58,587 nt of DNA, from positions 1-58,587 of the forward strand of contig BTRG01000007.1 in assembly GCA_036986275.1 (NCBI GenBank). The letters are read 5' to 3'. The notes below the pieces were generated by a model. That model made no database searches. It worked only from the letters and a program-made list of their open reading frames with translations, and was not told the DNA's origin. Positions 50,727 through 58,587 of the stretch are shown piece after piece. The position numbers and the translations under genes are program-made. Numbering within the stretch: position 1 is the first letter of the stretch; the number at the start of each line of letters is the position of its first letter. The DNA is from BTRG01 sp036986275. GTDB taxonomy: Bacteria; Pseudomonadota; Gammaproteobacteria; Acidiferrobacterales; SZUA-150.

Positions 50727-52142
50727 ATGGCCACGCAAGAAACCTATAACTATACTGTCGTTCGACAGTTTGCCATCATGACTATTATCTGGGGCATTGT
50801 TGGCATGGCTGTGGGTGTACTGATTGCCGCACAGATGGCCTGGCCAGTGCTGAACTTTGACCTGCCCTGGCTATCATTCGGGCGTCTGAGACCATTGCAT
50901 ACCAATGCTGTCATCTTTGCCTTTGGTGGTTCGGCCCTGTTTGCTTCATCATATTATGTAGTGCAGCGTACCTGTCATGTGCGCCTGATCAGCGACAAAC
51001 TGGCTGCCTTTACTTTTTGGGGTTGGCAACTGGTTATTCTTTCCGCTGCAATTACCTTGCCTTTGGGTATCAGTACCGCCAAGGAATATGCTGAGCTTGA
51101 ATGGCCCATAGATATATTGATTACCGTGGTTTGGGTGGCCTACGCCATAGTTTTTTTTGGTACGATTATTAAACGCAAGATATCACATATTTATGTTGCC
51201 AACTGGTTCTTTGGCGCCTTCATTGTCATGATAGCAATCTTGCATATCTTCAATAGTGCAGCATTACCTGTCAGTGCCCTGAAGTCATATTCAGTTTATG
51301 CCGGCGCACAGGATGCCATGGTGCAATGGTGGTATGGACATAATGCAGTGGGTTTCTTCCTGACCGCCGGATTTCTGGGCATTATGTATTATTTTGTGCC
51401 CAAGCAGGCAAACCGGCCTGTCTACTCTTATCGCCTGTCCGTTGTGCATTTCTGGGCGCTGGCCTTTACCTACATATGGGCCGGACCCCATCATCTGCAT
51501 TACACTGCTCTGCCCGACTGGACCCAGTCGTTGGGTATGGTGTTCTCGTTAGTGCTGTTGGCACCCAGCTGGGGTGGCATGATTAACGGTATCATGACCT
51601 TGTCCGGTGCCTGGCAGAAACTGCGCAGCGATCCTGTATTGCGCTTCCTGATTGTTTCGATTTCTTTTTATGGTATGTCTACCTTCGAAGGTCCCATGAT
51701 GTCCATCAAGACGGTGAATGCCCTGTCGCATTATACGGACTGGACCATAGGGCATGTACATTCCGGTGCACTGGGCTGGGTGGCGTTGATTTCCATGGGC
51801 ACCATGTATTTCTTAATACCGCGTCTCTTTGGTCGTAAGTTGTACAGTATCAAATTAGTTGAAGTGCACTTTTGGATTGCGACCATAGGAATTGTTCTCT
51901 ATATCACCTCCATGTGGGTGTCAGGTGTGATGCAGGGCCTGATGTGGCGTGCAATCAATGCTGATGGCACTTTGACATATAGCTTTGTCGAAAGTGTACA
52001 GGCCATGCACCCATTCTATATTGTCAGGTTTGCCGGTGGCGGACTCTTCTTTGTCGGCATGCTGGTCATGGCCTATAACGTATGGCGTACGATTGAGGGC
52101 GCCAAGGCTGTAGAAGATGCTATCCCGCTACCTGCGCATTAA
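50727..52142 (+). CDS. ccoN: cbb3-type cytochrome c oxidase subunit I CcoN
   Basis: CcoN holds the heme b and the heme b3-CuB oxygen-reducing site. The 471-residue protein has about twelve membrane helices and all the key histidines: RPLHTNAVIF, WWYGHNAVGFF, GPHHLHYTALPDW and IGHVHSGALGW. The frame extends 24 codons upstream, but the ATG at 50727, with GAGGGG before it, is the natural start (MATQETYNYTVVRQF). It opens the ccoNOQP set. Confidence 0.96.
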   Translation: MATQETYNYTVVRQFAIMTIIWGIVGMAVGVLIAAQMAWPVLNFDLPWLSFGRLRPLHTNAVIFAFGGSALFASSYYVVQRTCHVRLISDKLAAFTFWGWQLVILSAAITLPLGISTAKEYAELEWPIDILITVVWVAYAIVFFGTIIKRKISHIYVANWFFGAFIVMIAILHIFNSAALPVSALKSYSVYAGAQDAMVQWWYGHNAVGFFLTAGFLGIMYYFVPKQANRPVYSYRLSVVHFWALAFTYIWAGPHHLHYTALPDWTQSLGMVFSLVLLAPSWGGMINGIMTLSGAWQKLRSDPVLRFLIVSISFYGMSTFEGPMMSIKTVNALSHYTDWTIGHVHSGALGWVALISMGTMYFLIPRLFGRKLYSIKLVEVHFWIATIGIVLYITSMWVSGVMQGLMWRAINADGTLTYSFVESVQAMHPFYIVRFAGGGLFFVGMLVMAYNVWRTIEGAKAVEDAIPLPAH

Positions 52143-52156
52143 TGGAGTCCTGAACA

Positions 52157-52768
52157 ATGGCATCTCATGAAAAAGTGGAAACGAATATCGGCTTAATGCT
52201 GGTCCTGATCCTGCTGGCGGTTAGTGTCGGTGGGCTGGTACAGATAGTGCCGCTGTTTTTCCAGAAGTCGACCACTGAGGCTGTGCAGGGGTTGAAGCCT
52301 TACCCTGCCTTGCAGCTGGCCGGTCGCGACATTTATGTGCGCGAGGGTTGTAATACCTGTCATTCACAAATGATACGACCCTTCCGTGCCGAGACAGAGC
52401 GTTATGGACATTATTCTGTTGCCGGTGAATTTGTCTATGACAGGCCTTTCTTGTGGGGATCCAAACGAACAGGTCCTGATCTGCATCGCGTCGGTGGGCG
52501 ATATAGTGATGAGTGGCATCGTGTACATCTGAACAACCCAAGAGATGTGGTACCAGAGTCTATTATGCCGGCTTATCGCTGGCTGCAAGATACCCCGGTG
52601 GACGCGCGGCACATCAGCAAGAAACTGGAAGTATTGCGGTCATTAGGGCATCCCTATACGGACAGTGAGATTAGTGATGCGCCTGCTGCCCTGAAGGGAA
52701 AGACAGAGATGGATGCCTTGGTGGCTTATCTGCAGGGGCTGGGAACATCAATCAAGATTCAGCGATAG
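52157..52768 (+). CDS. ccoO: cbb3-type oxidase subunit II CcoO
   Basis: CcoO is a membrane-anchored monoheme cytochrome c that receives electrons from CcoP. The 203-residue protein has one N-terminal membrane helix (~10-35) and one CxxCH heme site in REGCNTCHSQMIRPF (~66). A distal Met is likely in PESIMPAYRWL. It is 14 bp after ccoN. Confidence 0.95.
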   Translation: MASHEKVETNIGLMLVLILLAVSVGGLVQIVPLFFQKSTTEAVQGLKPYPALQLAGRDIYVREGCNTCHSQMIRPFRAETERYGHYSVAGEFVYDRPFLWGSKRTGPDLHRVGGRYSDEWHRVHLNNPRDVVPESIMPAYRWLQDTPVDARHISKKLEVLRSLGHPYTDSEISDAPAALKGKTEMDALVAYLQGLGTSIKIQR

Positions 52769-52778
52769 CGGTGTAATC

Positions 52779-52970
52779 ATGAATGCAATTGATATGGGTT
52801 TGTTTCATTCAATCTGGACAGTACTGCTGTTCGCAGTATTTATTGGCATTATTGTCTGGGCCTGGAGTGGACAGCGAAAGCATGACTTTGATAAGGCAGC
52901 ACATCTGCCATTGGAAGACGATAAAGAATTCTCGTCAGAAGTAAAAAGCGGGGAGAACAATCATGGCTGA
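52779..52970 (+). CDS. ccoQ: Small cbb3 oxidase subunit CcoQ
   Basis: The 63-residue protein has one membrane helix (SIWTVLLFAVFIGIIVWAW) followed by RKHDFDKAAHLPLEDD, the typical CcoQ/FixQ pattern. It is thought to stabilise the complex. Its 3' end overlaps ccoP by 8 bp. Confidence 0.92.
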   Translation: MNAIDMGLFHSIWTVLLFAVFIGIIVWAWSGQRKHDFDKAAHLPLEDDKEFSSEVKSGENNHG

Positions 52971-53877
52971 TTTTACGAGCGGATTCTGGAGCTGGTTCAT
53001 TTCTATCGGCAGTATAGGCGGCCTGATTTTTTGTTTTTTGCTGATTCGCTGGATGTCAGAAAAGAGCCCGGTTGCTCCGGGCAAGGCCAAGCCTATGGGC
53101 CATGTTTGGGATGAAGATCTGAAAGAACTCAATAATCCTTTACCTGCCTGGTGGTTGAATATGTTCTACATCACGCTGGTGTTTGCGGTGGTGTATCTTA
53201 TTTTGTTTCCTGGTCTGGGTGCTTACGAGGGTGTGCTGGGCTGGTCTTCCAAAGGACGCTATGAAAACGAAATGTCCGAGGCAGAGAAACGTTATGCCCC
53301 CATGTATGCGCAATACTCACAGGAGGACCTGCGCTCATTAGTGCACAATGCCAAGGCCATGAAGACTGGGGCACGCTTGTTTATGAATTACTGCACGACA
53401 TGCCACGGTTCTGATGCCGGCGGTTCACCCGGCTTTCCCAGTTTGCGGGATCGCGATTGGTTATATGGTGGCGATGCCGAACAAATTAAAACCACTATCA
53501 TGAATGGTCGTAATGGCATGATGCCGGGATGGGAAGGTGTGTTGGGCCGGGAGGGTGTCTTCAATGTGTCTGAGTATGTGCTCAGTCTGAGTAATCGCAG
53601 GGTCAATGTGAAAGCCGCTACCGCAGGCGAGTCCCGGTTCAAACAAATGTGTGCTTCGTGTCACGGGATGGATGGCAAGGGCAATACCGCTTTGGGTGCG
53701 CCCAACTTGACGGACAATGTGTGGCTGTATGGCGGCTCACAAAAAACCGTCATGCAGACTATTGCTGCAGGACGCCAAGGGCAGATGCCGGCTCACAGGG
53801 CGTTTCTGGGTGAAGACAAAGTCCATTTGTTGGCGGCCTATGTTTACAGCCTGTCGGCCGAGAACCTGACAAGGTGA
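52963..53877 (+). CDS. ccoP: cbb3-type oxidase diheme subunit CcoP
   Basis: CcoP takes electrons from soluble cytochrome c. The 304-residue protein has two N-terminal membrane helices (~8-28, 62-85), the conserved FWSWF...HVWDEDLKELNNPLPAWW lead-in, and two CxxCH sites: CTTCHGS (~145) and CASCHGM (~230). Met ligands are likely in MMPGWEG and GQMPAH. It is coupled to ccoQ by an overlap. Confidence 0.95.
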   Translation: MADFTSGFWSWFISIGSIGGLIFCFLLIRWMSEKSPVAPGKAKPMGHVWDEDLKELNNPLPAWWLNMFYITLVFAVVYLILFPGLGAYEGVLGWSSKGRYENEMSEAEKRYAPMYAQYSQEDLRSLVHNAKAMKTGARLFMNYCTTCHGSDAGGSPGFPSLRDRDWLYGGDAEQIKTTIMNGRNGMMPGWEGVLGREGVFNVSEYVLSLSNRRVNVKAATAGESRFKQMCASCHGMDGKGNTALGAPNLTDNVWLYGGSQKTVMQTIAAGRQGQMPAHRAFLGEDKVHLLAAYVYSLSAENLTR

Positions 53878-53883
53878 ATTGTT

Positions 53884-54171
53884 ATGAGTGAACCGATATC
53901 CTTGGGCGGTGGCAATGATCCTCCTGCTACACCACGCATACAAAGAATTATTGCTGTCATGTGGCCATCATTTCTGGTAGCAGGCCTGGCAAACATATTT
54001 TTTTTTATTGCCTTTGATCCTGAGCAATTATTGCAGAATACGCGTTTTGCTGATGTCAGCCGGCTTGGCGCCTACACCGTGGGCTTCTTTCTTTTTTGGC
54101 TGTTGACTAGTTCGTCGTGTATGTTGACATGTTATTTCCAACGACCCTGTAACTCGCAAGACAGGCGTTAG
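53884..54171 (+). CDS. Small membrane protein of the cco operon, function unknown
   Basis: The 95-residue protein lies 6 bp after ccoP, on the same strand. It has two hydrophobic segments (~24-45, FLVAGLANIFFFIAF; and ~62-85, YTVGFFLFWLLTSSSC). Cysteines lie in SSSCMLTCYFQRPC at the C-terminal end of the second helix. Its place suggests a part in cbb3 assembly. I do not recognise a named family. Confidence 0.72.
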   Translation: MSEPISLGGGNDPPATPRIQRIIAVMWPSFLVAGLANIFFFIAFDPEQLLQNTRFADVSRLGAYTVGFFLFWLLTSSSCMLTCYFQRPCNSQDRR

Positions 54172-54256
54172 GTTTCACGTTCAGTTATTCGAGCACAGTG
54201 GAATGTAGTGTAGTGCCGTCAGCCCATAGTCTATTTATTCAGTTGTAGCTAAAGTT

Positions 54257-55666
54257 ATGTCTGAAAACCGATCTTCCAGATTTACGAAAGAGAATGACGT
54301 CAGTGCTTCGCTTTATGCCAAGCGCACCAAGATTTATCCTCGAGAGGTTCATGGCATTTTTGCCATGTGGCGCACAATAGGCGTCGTGGTACTGCTGGGT
54401 ATTTATTACGGAGTGCCGTGGCTGCGATGGGGTGGGCGTCAAGCTGTATTATTTGATCTGCCTGAACGGAAATTCTATATATTTAACCTTACATTCTGGC
54501 CGCAGGATTTTTTCTATCTCGCGGTACTGTTGATTATTGCTGCGTTGTCGTTGTTCTTTTTTACTACCCTGGCAGGAAGATTGTGGTGTGGCTATGCCTG
54601 TCCCCAGACTGTATGGACCGAGGCCTTCATGTGGGTAGAGCGCAAGATAGAAGGCGATCGTATGAAGCAGATAAAGTGGGATGTGATGCCATGGACCGGA
54701 CGCAAAATCTTCGTAAAGTCCAGCAAACATATCATCTGGATCCTGCTCGCAGCTTTTACAGGTTTCACCTTTGTGGGCTATTTCACGCCTATTACTGGCA
54801 TTGTAGAGAAGATAAGCACTTTATCATTGGGGCCGTGGGAATTTTTCTGGATCGTATTTTACAGTTTTGCGACCTATGGAAACGCAGGCTGGTTACGAGA
54901 GCAGGTTTGTATCTATATGTGTCCCTATGCCCGTTTTCAGGGTGCGATGTTTGATAGAGACACACTTATCATTTCCTACGATGAAGAGCTTGGTGAGCCA
55001 CGAGGTTCACGTAAGAAAAGTGAAGACCCTGTGGCCAAGGGACTGGGGCGCTGTATTGATTGCACAATGTGTGTGCAAGTCTGCCCCACGGGCATAGATA
55101 TTCGACAGGGCTTGCAATATCAATGCATCGCTTGTGCAGCCTGTATAGATGTCTGTGATGATATCATGAATAAAATGAGTTATCCCAAGGGTCTTATTCG
55201 CTACACCACGGAAAATGCGATGCAGGGGAATCGCAAGCATATACTCAGGCCCAGGGTAATTATTTATAGTGCCCTGCTGATTCTTATTACGGGGTCACTT
55301 CTGTATGCGTTGAACGCACGTATACCATTGGAGTTGGATGTCATACGTGACAGGAATGCATTGTATAGAGAGACAATGGGAGGCTTGATAGAAAATGTTT
55401 ATACGCTGAAGCTTTTAAATATGGATGCTATTGAGCATGAATACTCACTGAGTGTAGAGGGCATTAAGGATTTAACACTGGATATGAATAAGAAAGTAAT
55501 TCGTGTACCGGCCGGTGAAGTAGTGGAAGTACCTGTCTGGTTACGTGTCGATCCCGACGATCTACAAAAACGCAGTACATTGATTACTTTTGACCTTTGT
55601 GCAATTGATGACGATAAGCTTATTGTTCGGGAAGATGCACGTTTTCTGGGCCCTGTAAGAAAATGA
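54257..55666 (+). CDS. ccoG: cbb3 oxidase accessory protein CcoG (FixG/RdxA-like)
   Basis: CcoG is a membrane iron-sulfur protein that takes part in Cu reduction for cbb3 oxidase assembly. The 469-residue protein has several membrane helices (~35-55, 85-110, 160-180, 195-215, 335-355), the CGYACPQTVWTEAF motif (~115), ferredoxin-type clusters CIDCTMCVQVCPTG and CIACAACIDVCDD (~255-300), and a C-terminal Ig-like domain. Its stop overlaps the ccoH start. Confidence 0.94.
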   Translation: MSENRSSRFTKENDVSASLYAKRTKIYPREVHGIFAMWRTIGVVVLLGIYYGVPWLRWGGRQAVLFDLPERKFYIFNLTFWPQDFFYLAVLLIIAALSLFFFTTLAGRLWCGYACPQTVWTEAFMWVERKIEGDRMKQIKWDVMPWTGRKIFVKSSKHIIWILLAAFTGFTFVGYFTPITGIVEKISTLSLGPWEFFWIVFYSFATYGNAGWLREQVCIYMCPYARFQGAMFDRDTLIISYDEELGEPRGSRKKSEDPVAKGLGRCIDCTMCVQVCPTGIDIRQGLQYQCIACAACIDVCDDIMNKMSYPKGLIRYTTENAMQGNRKHILRPRVIIYSALLILITGSLLYALNARIPLELDVIRDRNALYRETMGGLIENVYTLKLLNMDAIEHEYSLSVEGIKDLTLDMNKKVIRVPAGEVVEVPVWLRVDPDDLQKRSTLITFDLCAIDDDKLIVREDARFLGPVRK

Positions 55667-56160
55667 TGGCGGTTGAAAGCAAATGGTATCGTGAGCCATG
55701 GGTATGGTTTCTGGTGGCCGTGCCCCTTTCTTCCGTGGTAGTGGGCATGGTAATGCTAACGCTCTCGGTTAAAACATTTGATGGTCTGGTTGAAGATGAT
55801 TATTACAAGCGAGGCAAGGAAATTAATCGTGTCTTGAAGCGAGATCATCAAGCCACATTGCTAGGATTAAAAGCGGACATTGATTGGGGCGATAACACCG
55901 TGATTGTGAAACTTAGTGCCGCGGAAAAAGTCAGCCTGCCGGCAACCCTACGTTTTCGTATGTTACATGCCACGCATTCGGGCAAAGATATAGATCTTGA
56001 GTTACTGCGCACACCCGCAGGCACCTACTTTGCTGCCTTGCCAGGCGTGCCTGTTGATGGAAGCTGGCACGTGCAATTGGAAACCGAAGACTGGCGCCTG
56101 GTCGATCGCATGATATGGCCCGGCAGCAAACAGATCACGATTCAGCCCTCACAGAATTAA
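55663..56160 (+). CDS. ccoH: cbb3 oxidase assembly protein CcoH (FixH)
   Basis: The 165-residue protein has one N-terminal membrane helix (FLVAVPLSSVVVGMVMLTL, ~16-36), the FixH motif LVEDDYYKRGKEINR (~48) and a periplasmic beta-domain. It is needed for stable cbb3 assembly. It overlaps ccoG by 4 bp. Confidence 0.9.
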   Translation: MMAVESKWYREPWVWFLVAVPLSSVVVGMVMLTLSVKTFDGLVEDDYYKRGKEINRVLKRDHQATLLGLKADIDWGDNTVIVKLSAAEKVSLPATLRFRMLHATHSGKDIDLELLRTPAGTYFAALPGVPVDGSWHVQLETEDWRLVDRMIWPGSKQITIQPSQN

Positions 56161-56167
56161 TCCCTTT

Positions 56168-56926
56168 TTGTCACCCCTTGTTACTGAGTTTTTGCCGCCG
56201 CTTTTATTAGGTCTGGCAGGTTCAGTACATTGTCTGGGTATGTGTGGTGGCATCATCGGAGCGCTGGCTATGGGCCTGCCGCAACAGGTTCGCGAAGATC
56301 CCCTGCGCCTATCTATCTATATATTGTTTTATAACCTGGGTCGTATCGCGAGTTATAGCCTCGCCGGAGGCCTGATCGCAGTCCTGGGAGGCTGGGTGAT
56401 GCCGGAGTCCGCGGATACCGGCATAAGGGTCGGTCAGATATTGGCTGCGGTCTTCACTATTTTTGTTGCTATTTATATTGCCGGGTGGACACCCATTATG
56501 GCGCCCATAGAGCAACTGGGTGGCCTGATTTGGCGCCGGATCGAGCCTTGGGCACGTGCACTGCTGCCCGTGCAACGATTACCCCAGGCGGTGTTGGCCG
56601 GTATGCTGTGGGGATGGTTGCCCTGTGGCATGGTCTACGCCGCACTGGTGCTGGCGCTGGCATCGGAGCAGGGGGGTTTGGGGGCAGCGACTATGTTGGC
56701 CTTCGGTCTGGGCACCCTGCCCGCTACCTGGCTGCTGGGGGCAGGCGCCGCTCGGGCACGTCAATGGCTGCACCAGCAGTGGGTCAAGCGCACGCTGGCG
56801 GCGCTCATCCTGGTATCAGGTTTGGTGGCCCTATGGGGGGCTTTTCAACCAGAGGGAGGCCCCCACGGTGACCATACCCATCATTCCGCCATTCATCTTA
56901 CCCGTTTATTTTCTGACCTTTCTTAA
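56168..56926 (+). CDS. TauE/SafE-like membrane protein of the cco operon (COG2836 type)
   Basis: The 252-residue membrane protein has about six hydrophobic segments. Motifs seen: LLGLAGSVHCLGMCGGI (~14-30) and LWGWLPCGMVYAALVLAL (~150-168); such Cys/Pro motifs are typical of the family that follows ccoH in many proteobacteria, linked to copper or cofactor delivery for cbb3. A short His-rich stretch (PHGDHTHH) near the C-terminus may bind metal. The start I use is a TTG at 56168, 7 bp after ccoH, without a good ribosome-binding site; coupling to ccoH is likely. Confidence 0.82.
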   Translation: MSPLVTEFLPPLLLGLAGSVHCLGMCGGIIGALAMGLPQQVREDPLRLSIYILFYNLGRIASYSLAGGLIAVLGGWVMPESADTGIRVGQILAAVFTIFVAIYIAGWTPIMAPIEQLGGLIWRRIEPWARALLPVQRLPQAVLAGMLWGWLPCGMVYAALVLALASEQGGLGAATMLAFGLGTLPATWLLGAGAARARQWLHQQWVKRTLAALILVSGLVALWGAFQPEGGPHGDHTHHSAIHLTRLFSDLS

Positions 56927-56942
56927 TCCCGCTTGGCTGAAA

Positions 56943-56958
56943 TGTGAACCAGTTCACA
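56943..56958 (+). promoter_or_regulatory. Perfect CRP-like site, upstream copy
   Basis: TGTGA-ACCAGT-TCACA is a perfect match to TGTGA-N6-TCACA. Its 14-bp core GTGAACCAGTTCAC is the exact reverse complement of the core of the second site at 56993-57008. It would be at about -91.5 relative to the predicted start. Confidence 0.7.
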
Positions 56959-56992
56959 CTACGGCGCTTTCCCTGAATCCATAAAAAATCAG

Positions 56993-57035
56993 TGTGAACT
57001 GGTTCACGTCAGCTTTCGCCTTTATCCCCTATTCT
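56993..57035 (+). promoter_or_regulatory. CRP-like site and -10 element of the BTAD regulator gene
   Basis: TGTGA-ACTGGT-TCACG (56993-57008) centres at 57000.5. A -10-like TATTCT lies at 57030-57035, predicting a start near 57042, which places the site at -41.5, the class II CRP activator position. The gene's ATG is at 57063. Confidence 0.65.
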
Positions 57036-57062
57036 TGGTGACACAGCATTAGGGGAAGCAAT

Positions 57063-58115
57063 ATGGACAGCAAGACAAAGATGCTCAGCGGTATGTTAGA
57101 GGCCCAGTTCCAGTATTCGGCCGGAGACGATGAGGCCGGGTCTATCACCCTCGAACGCACTCTAAAAATGGCGCGCGGCAAGGATCTCTCGATATTGCGC
57201 CAGTTGCCGGCTGATGTCATATCTTGTCTGTGTGCCCGCGCTCTGGTCGAAGATGTGCAGACGGATGTGGTGCGGGAGTTCATTCGTGAGCAACGTATGC
57301 CGGCCATGTTGGGCGGGTGTTGTGAACAATGGCCGTGGCCGGTTCGTCTCTATACTTTGGGCCGGTTTTCGCTGGTGATAGACGGAAACCCCATGATCTC
57401 TTCCACCAAGGCGCAGCATAGGCCCCTGGAACTACTCAAGCTGATTATTTCTCTAGGGGGCCGCGGTGTCAGTGTAGGGCGTGTTTGCGATGAACTCTGG
57501 CCCGATCAGGAAGGAGATGCTGCTTACAAGAGTTTTACAGTCACCTTGTATCGATTGCGCAAGATGATGGGTAACGACACCGTGTTGTTGAGTGACAGCA
57601 TGCTGAGTCTGAATAACCAGTTTTGCTGGGTCGATAGCTGGGAATTGCAGCGCCAACTGACCGAGCTTGAGCAGCAGTGCCAGCAGGGTAAACCTGGGGA
57701 CATAGACATGCTGACTCAAAAAGTTCTTGCACTCTACCAGGGCCATTTCCTTGGCGATGAAAATTCCGGTCAACCCTGGCAATTAGCCACACGTGAACGT
57801 CTGCGTAGCCGAATGTTACGCGCAATCCTGACAGCAGGTGGTTATCTGGAGCGTGCGGGAAATATTGAAAGCGCCATCGCAATCTATCAGAAGGGATTGG
57901 AGATTGATGAGCTGGCTGAAGATTTATATCGGCGTCTAATGACATGCATGGTTTCAGAAGGGCGTTTTGCTGAAGCCAAGGCAGTCTATCAACGTTGCGA
58001 GAAAATATTGGCCACGATATTAGGTATAGAACCTTCTACCAACACCATGAAGGTCTACGCCAATGTGATGAGTAATCAGAATTCCGGATTGCGGCTGGTG
58101 CATAGCCGAGTCTGA
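57063..58115 (+). CDS. BTAD-type transcriptional regulator, short form
   Basis: The 350-residue protein has a winged-helix DNA-binding domain (~93-190; VRLYTLGRFSLVIDGNP, CDELWPDQEGDAAYKSF, VTLYRLRKMMG) followed by a bacterial transcriptional activation domain of TPR-like helices (~200-340; SAIAIYQKGLEIDELAEDLYRRLM). The first 85 residues resemble the end of the TPR region of much longer MalT/SARP-like regulators (about 1000 residues). The STAND ATPase part of those is missing. A dedicated promoter with CRP-like sites and a proper ATG argue that the short form is a real gene. Targets unknown; nearness to norD suggests nitrogen-oxide genes. Confidence 0.82.
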   Translation: MDSKTKMLSGMLEAQFQYSAGDDEAGSITLERTLKMARGKDLSILRQLPADVISCLCARALVEDVQTDVVREFIREQRMPAMLGGCCEQWPWPVRLYTLGRFSLVIDGNPMISSTKAQHRPLELLKLIISLGGRGVSVGRVCDELWPDQEGDAAYKSFTVTLYRLRKMMGNDTVLLSDSMLSLNNQFCWVDSWELQRQLTELEQQCQQGKPGDIDMLTQKVLALYQGHFLGDENSGQPWQLATRERLRSRMLRAILTAGGYLERAGNIESAIAIYQKGLEIDELAEDLYRRLMTCMVSEGRFAEAKAVYQRCEKILATILGIEPSTNTMKVYANVMSNQNSGLRLVHSRV

Positions 58116-58147
58116 ATAAAGAGTTCCTCCTGAAGCACGTCGTTATT

Positions 58148-58174
58148 TGCCCTCCTCATCGGAGGGCATTTTTT
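58148..58174 (+). terminator. Terminator of the BTAD regulator gene
   Basis: TGCCCTCC (58148-58155) pairs with GGAGGGCA (58161-58168), loop TCATC, followed by six T. It reaches the stop codon of the convergent norD fragment. Confidence 0.9.
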
Positions 58175-58397
58175 ACGTCGTGAGTCTGCGGTAGATATCC
58201 GATACCTTTAACGGTAGTTGCCGTACTTCATCAATGACGGTGTAGGCCGCATCGCCATACATATAGGGCAAATAATCCTTGGCCTCTGTGTCTATGGTGA
58301 TGCAGTAGGGGTGTATGCCCTGGCGGCGTGCTTCCACCAGGGCACGTCGTGTATCTTCTATACCGAAAAACCCGCAAAACCCCGGGTCAGAGAACAA
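58173..58397 (-). pseudogene. norD: 3' fragment of norD (nitric oxide reductase activation protein), truncated by a transposon end
   Basis: NorD helps assemble or activate nitric oxide reductase. Only the C-terminal end of its von Willebrand A domain is left: FGIEDTRRALVEARRQGIHPYCITIDTEAKDYLPYMYG and a closing IYRRL, about 70 residues of a protein normally over 600. The reading frame meets a TAG at 58404-58406 and homology to NorD begins at GFFGIEDTRR, directly beside the mobile-element end. The missing part may lie beyond the transposase gene, outside the window. The TTG at 58397 is unlikely to be a real start. Confidence 0.75.
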
Positions 58398-58411
58398 TTC
58401 TTCCTAATATA

Positions 58412-58587
58412 CTAATCAATATAATACACCCCGCTCTCTTCCTCAATGCGAGGACGTCCGGGTTGGCCTTCCCGGGTTTGTCGCTGGGTCATGAGAGCAA
58501 TCTTGTCTTTAAAGTCCCCCCGTCCTATTACCAACTCCTGATTCAAAGCATCGCGGATGTCGTGCAATATCGTAGGGTCCATCTGGT
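58412..58587 (-). mobile_element. C-terminal end of an IS200-like / REP-associated tyrosine transposase gene (continues past the window)
   Basis: The minus-strand frame entering from the right edge reads ILHDIRDALNQELVIGRGDFKDKI, ALMTQRQTREGQPGRPR and ends YYID-TAG at 58412-58414. The pattern of a helix ending in FKD.I and a QPGRPR tail is typical of the C-terminus of the Y1-transposase (RAYT) family. The sequence just outside, GGGTCAGAGAACAATT (58384-58399), looks like the element end I associate with this group. It interrupts norD. Confidence 0.7.

Noticed and set aside
1..58587. CRISPR arrays, rRNA or standard tRNA genes
   Set aside because: I found no regularly spaced repeats of CRISPR type and no rRNA or complete tRNA sequence in any gap.

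Overview
The window reads as chromosomal DNA from a free-living, motile, chemolithotrophic gammaproteobacterium. The lptD-surA pair, the AmgK/MurU cell-wall recycling kinase and uridylyltransferase, RelA, the PstC/PstA forms with large extra domains and the ccoNOQP-ccoGH layout are all typical of that class. A qmoAB-hdrCB cluster without qmoC points to dissimilatory sulfur oxidation through APS reductase (aprAB is not in the window). The cbb3 oxidase, an FNR-type box, two adenosylcobalamin-dependent ribonucleotide reductases and a norD remnant suggest life at low or fluctuating oxygen, with denitrification genes nearby. I cannot name the genus from sequence alone.

Layout. 1-5.4 kb: outer-membrane biogenesis (surA, lptD) divergent from amgK-murU. 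5.4-6.3 kb: a lysine-repeat histone-H1-like gene and, upstream of it, a hairpin-rich segment with its own promoter-like and terminator-like signals that may be an unknown structured RNA. 6.3-9.3 kb: split class II RNR (nrdJa-nrdJb) with paired NrdR-type boxes. 9.5-12.8 kb: a PfkB sugar/nucleoside kinase and a globin-coupled PAS-GGDEF-EAL protein. 13.3-18.4 kb: qmoA-qmoB-hdrC-hdrB, closed by a strong terminator. 18.5-23.4 kb: a CHASE2 class III adenylate cyclase, then an overlapping SH3/M48 protease/OMPP1 set. 23.5-27.4 kb: a solo GspC-like protein, a thioredoxin-HEAT protein, Skp/OmpH, a putative membrane-anchored zinc protease and a TerB protein. 27.5-34.4 kb: RelA, MotAB, an HDOD-GAF protein and an M42-like peptidase.

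34.9-44.2 kb is a full phosphate regulon on the minus strand, phoB-phoR-psiE-pstS-pstC-pstA-pstB-phoU in transcription order, with good Pho boxes before phoB and pstS. 44.3-45.2 kb is a small gene graveyard (a frameshifted small gene and a decayed P-type ATPase), followed by a second, single-chain class II RNR. 47.1-56.9 kb is the cbb3 oxidase locus: ccoI-ccoS on the minus strand, and yip1-ccoN-O-Q-P-small membrane protein-ccoG-ccoH-tauE on the plus strand, with an FNR box in the divergent gap. 57-58.6 kb holds a short BTAD-type regulator behind two CRP-like sites, then a norD 3' fragment cut off by the end of an IS200-like/RAYT transposase gene.

Links between parts: the adenylate cyclase and three CRP-like sites suggest a cAMP circuit; the divergent sigma-28-like promoters tie the HDOD-GAF gene to motAB; the two RNRs and the cbb3 oxidase fit one oxygen-flexible physiology. 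The best candidates for something undescribed are the hairpin-rich RNA region beside the lysine-repeat gene, the RelA that keeps every hydrolase residue, and the short CRP-site-controlled BTAD regulator.
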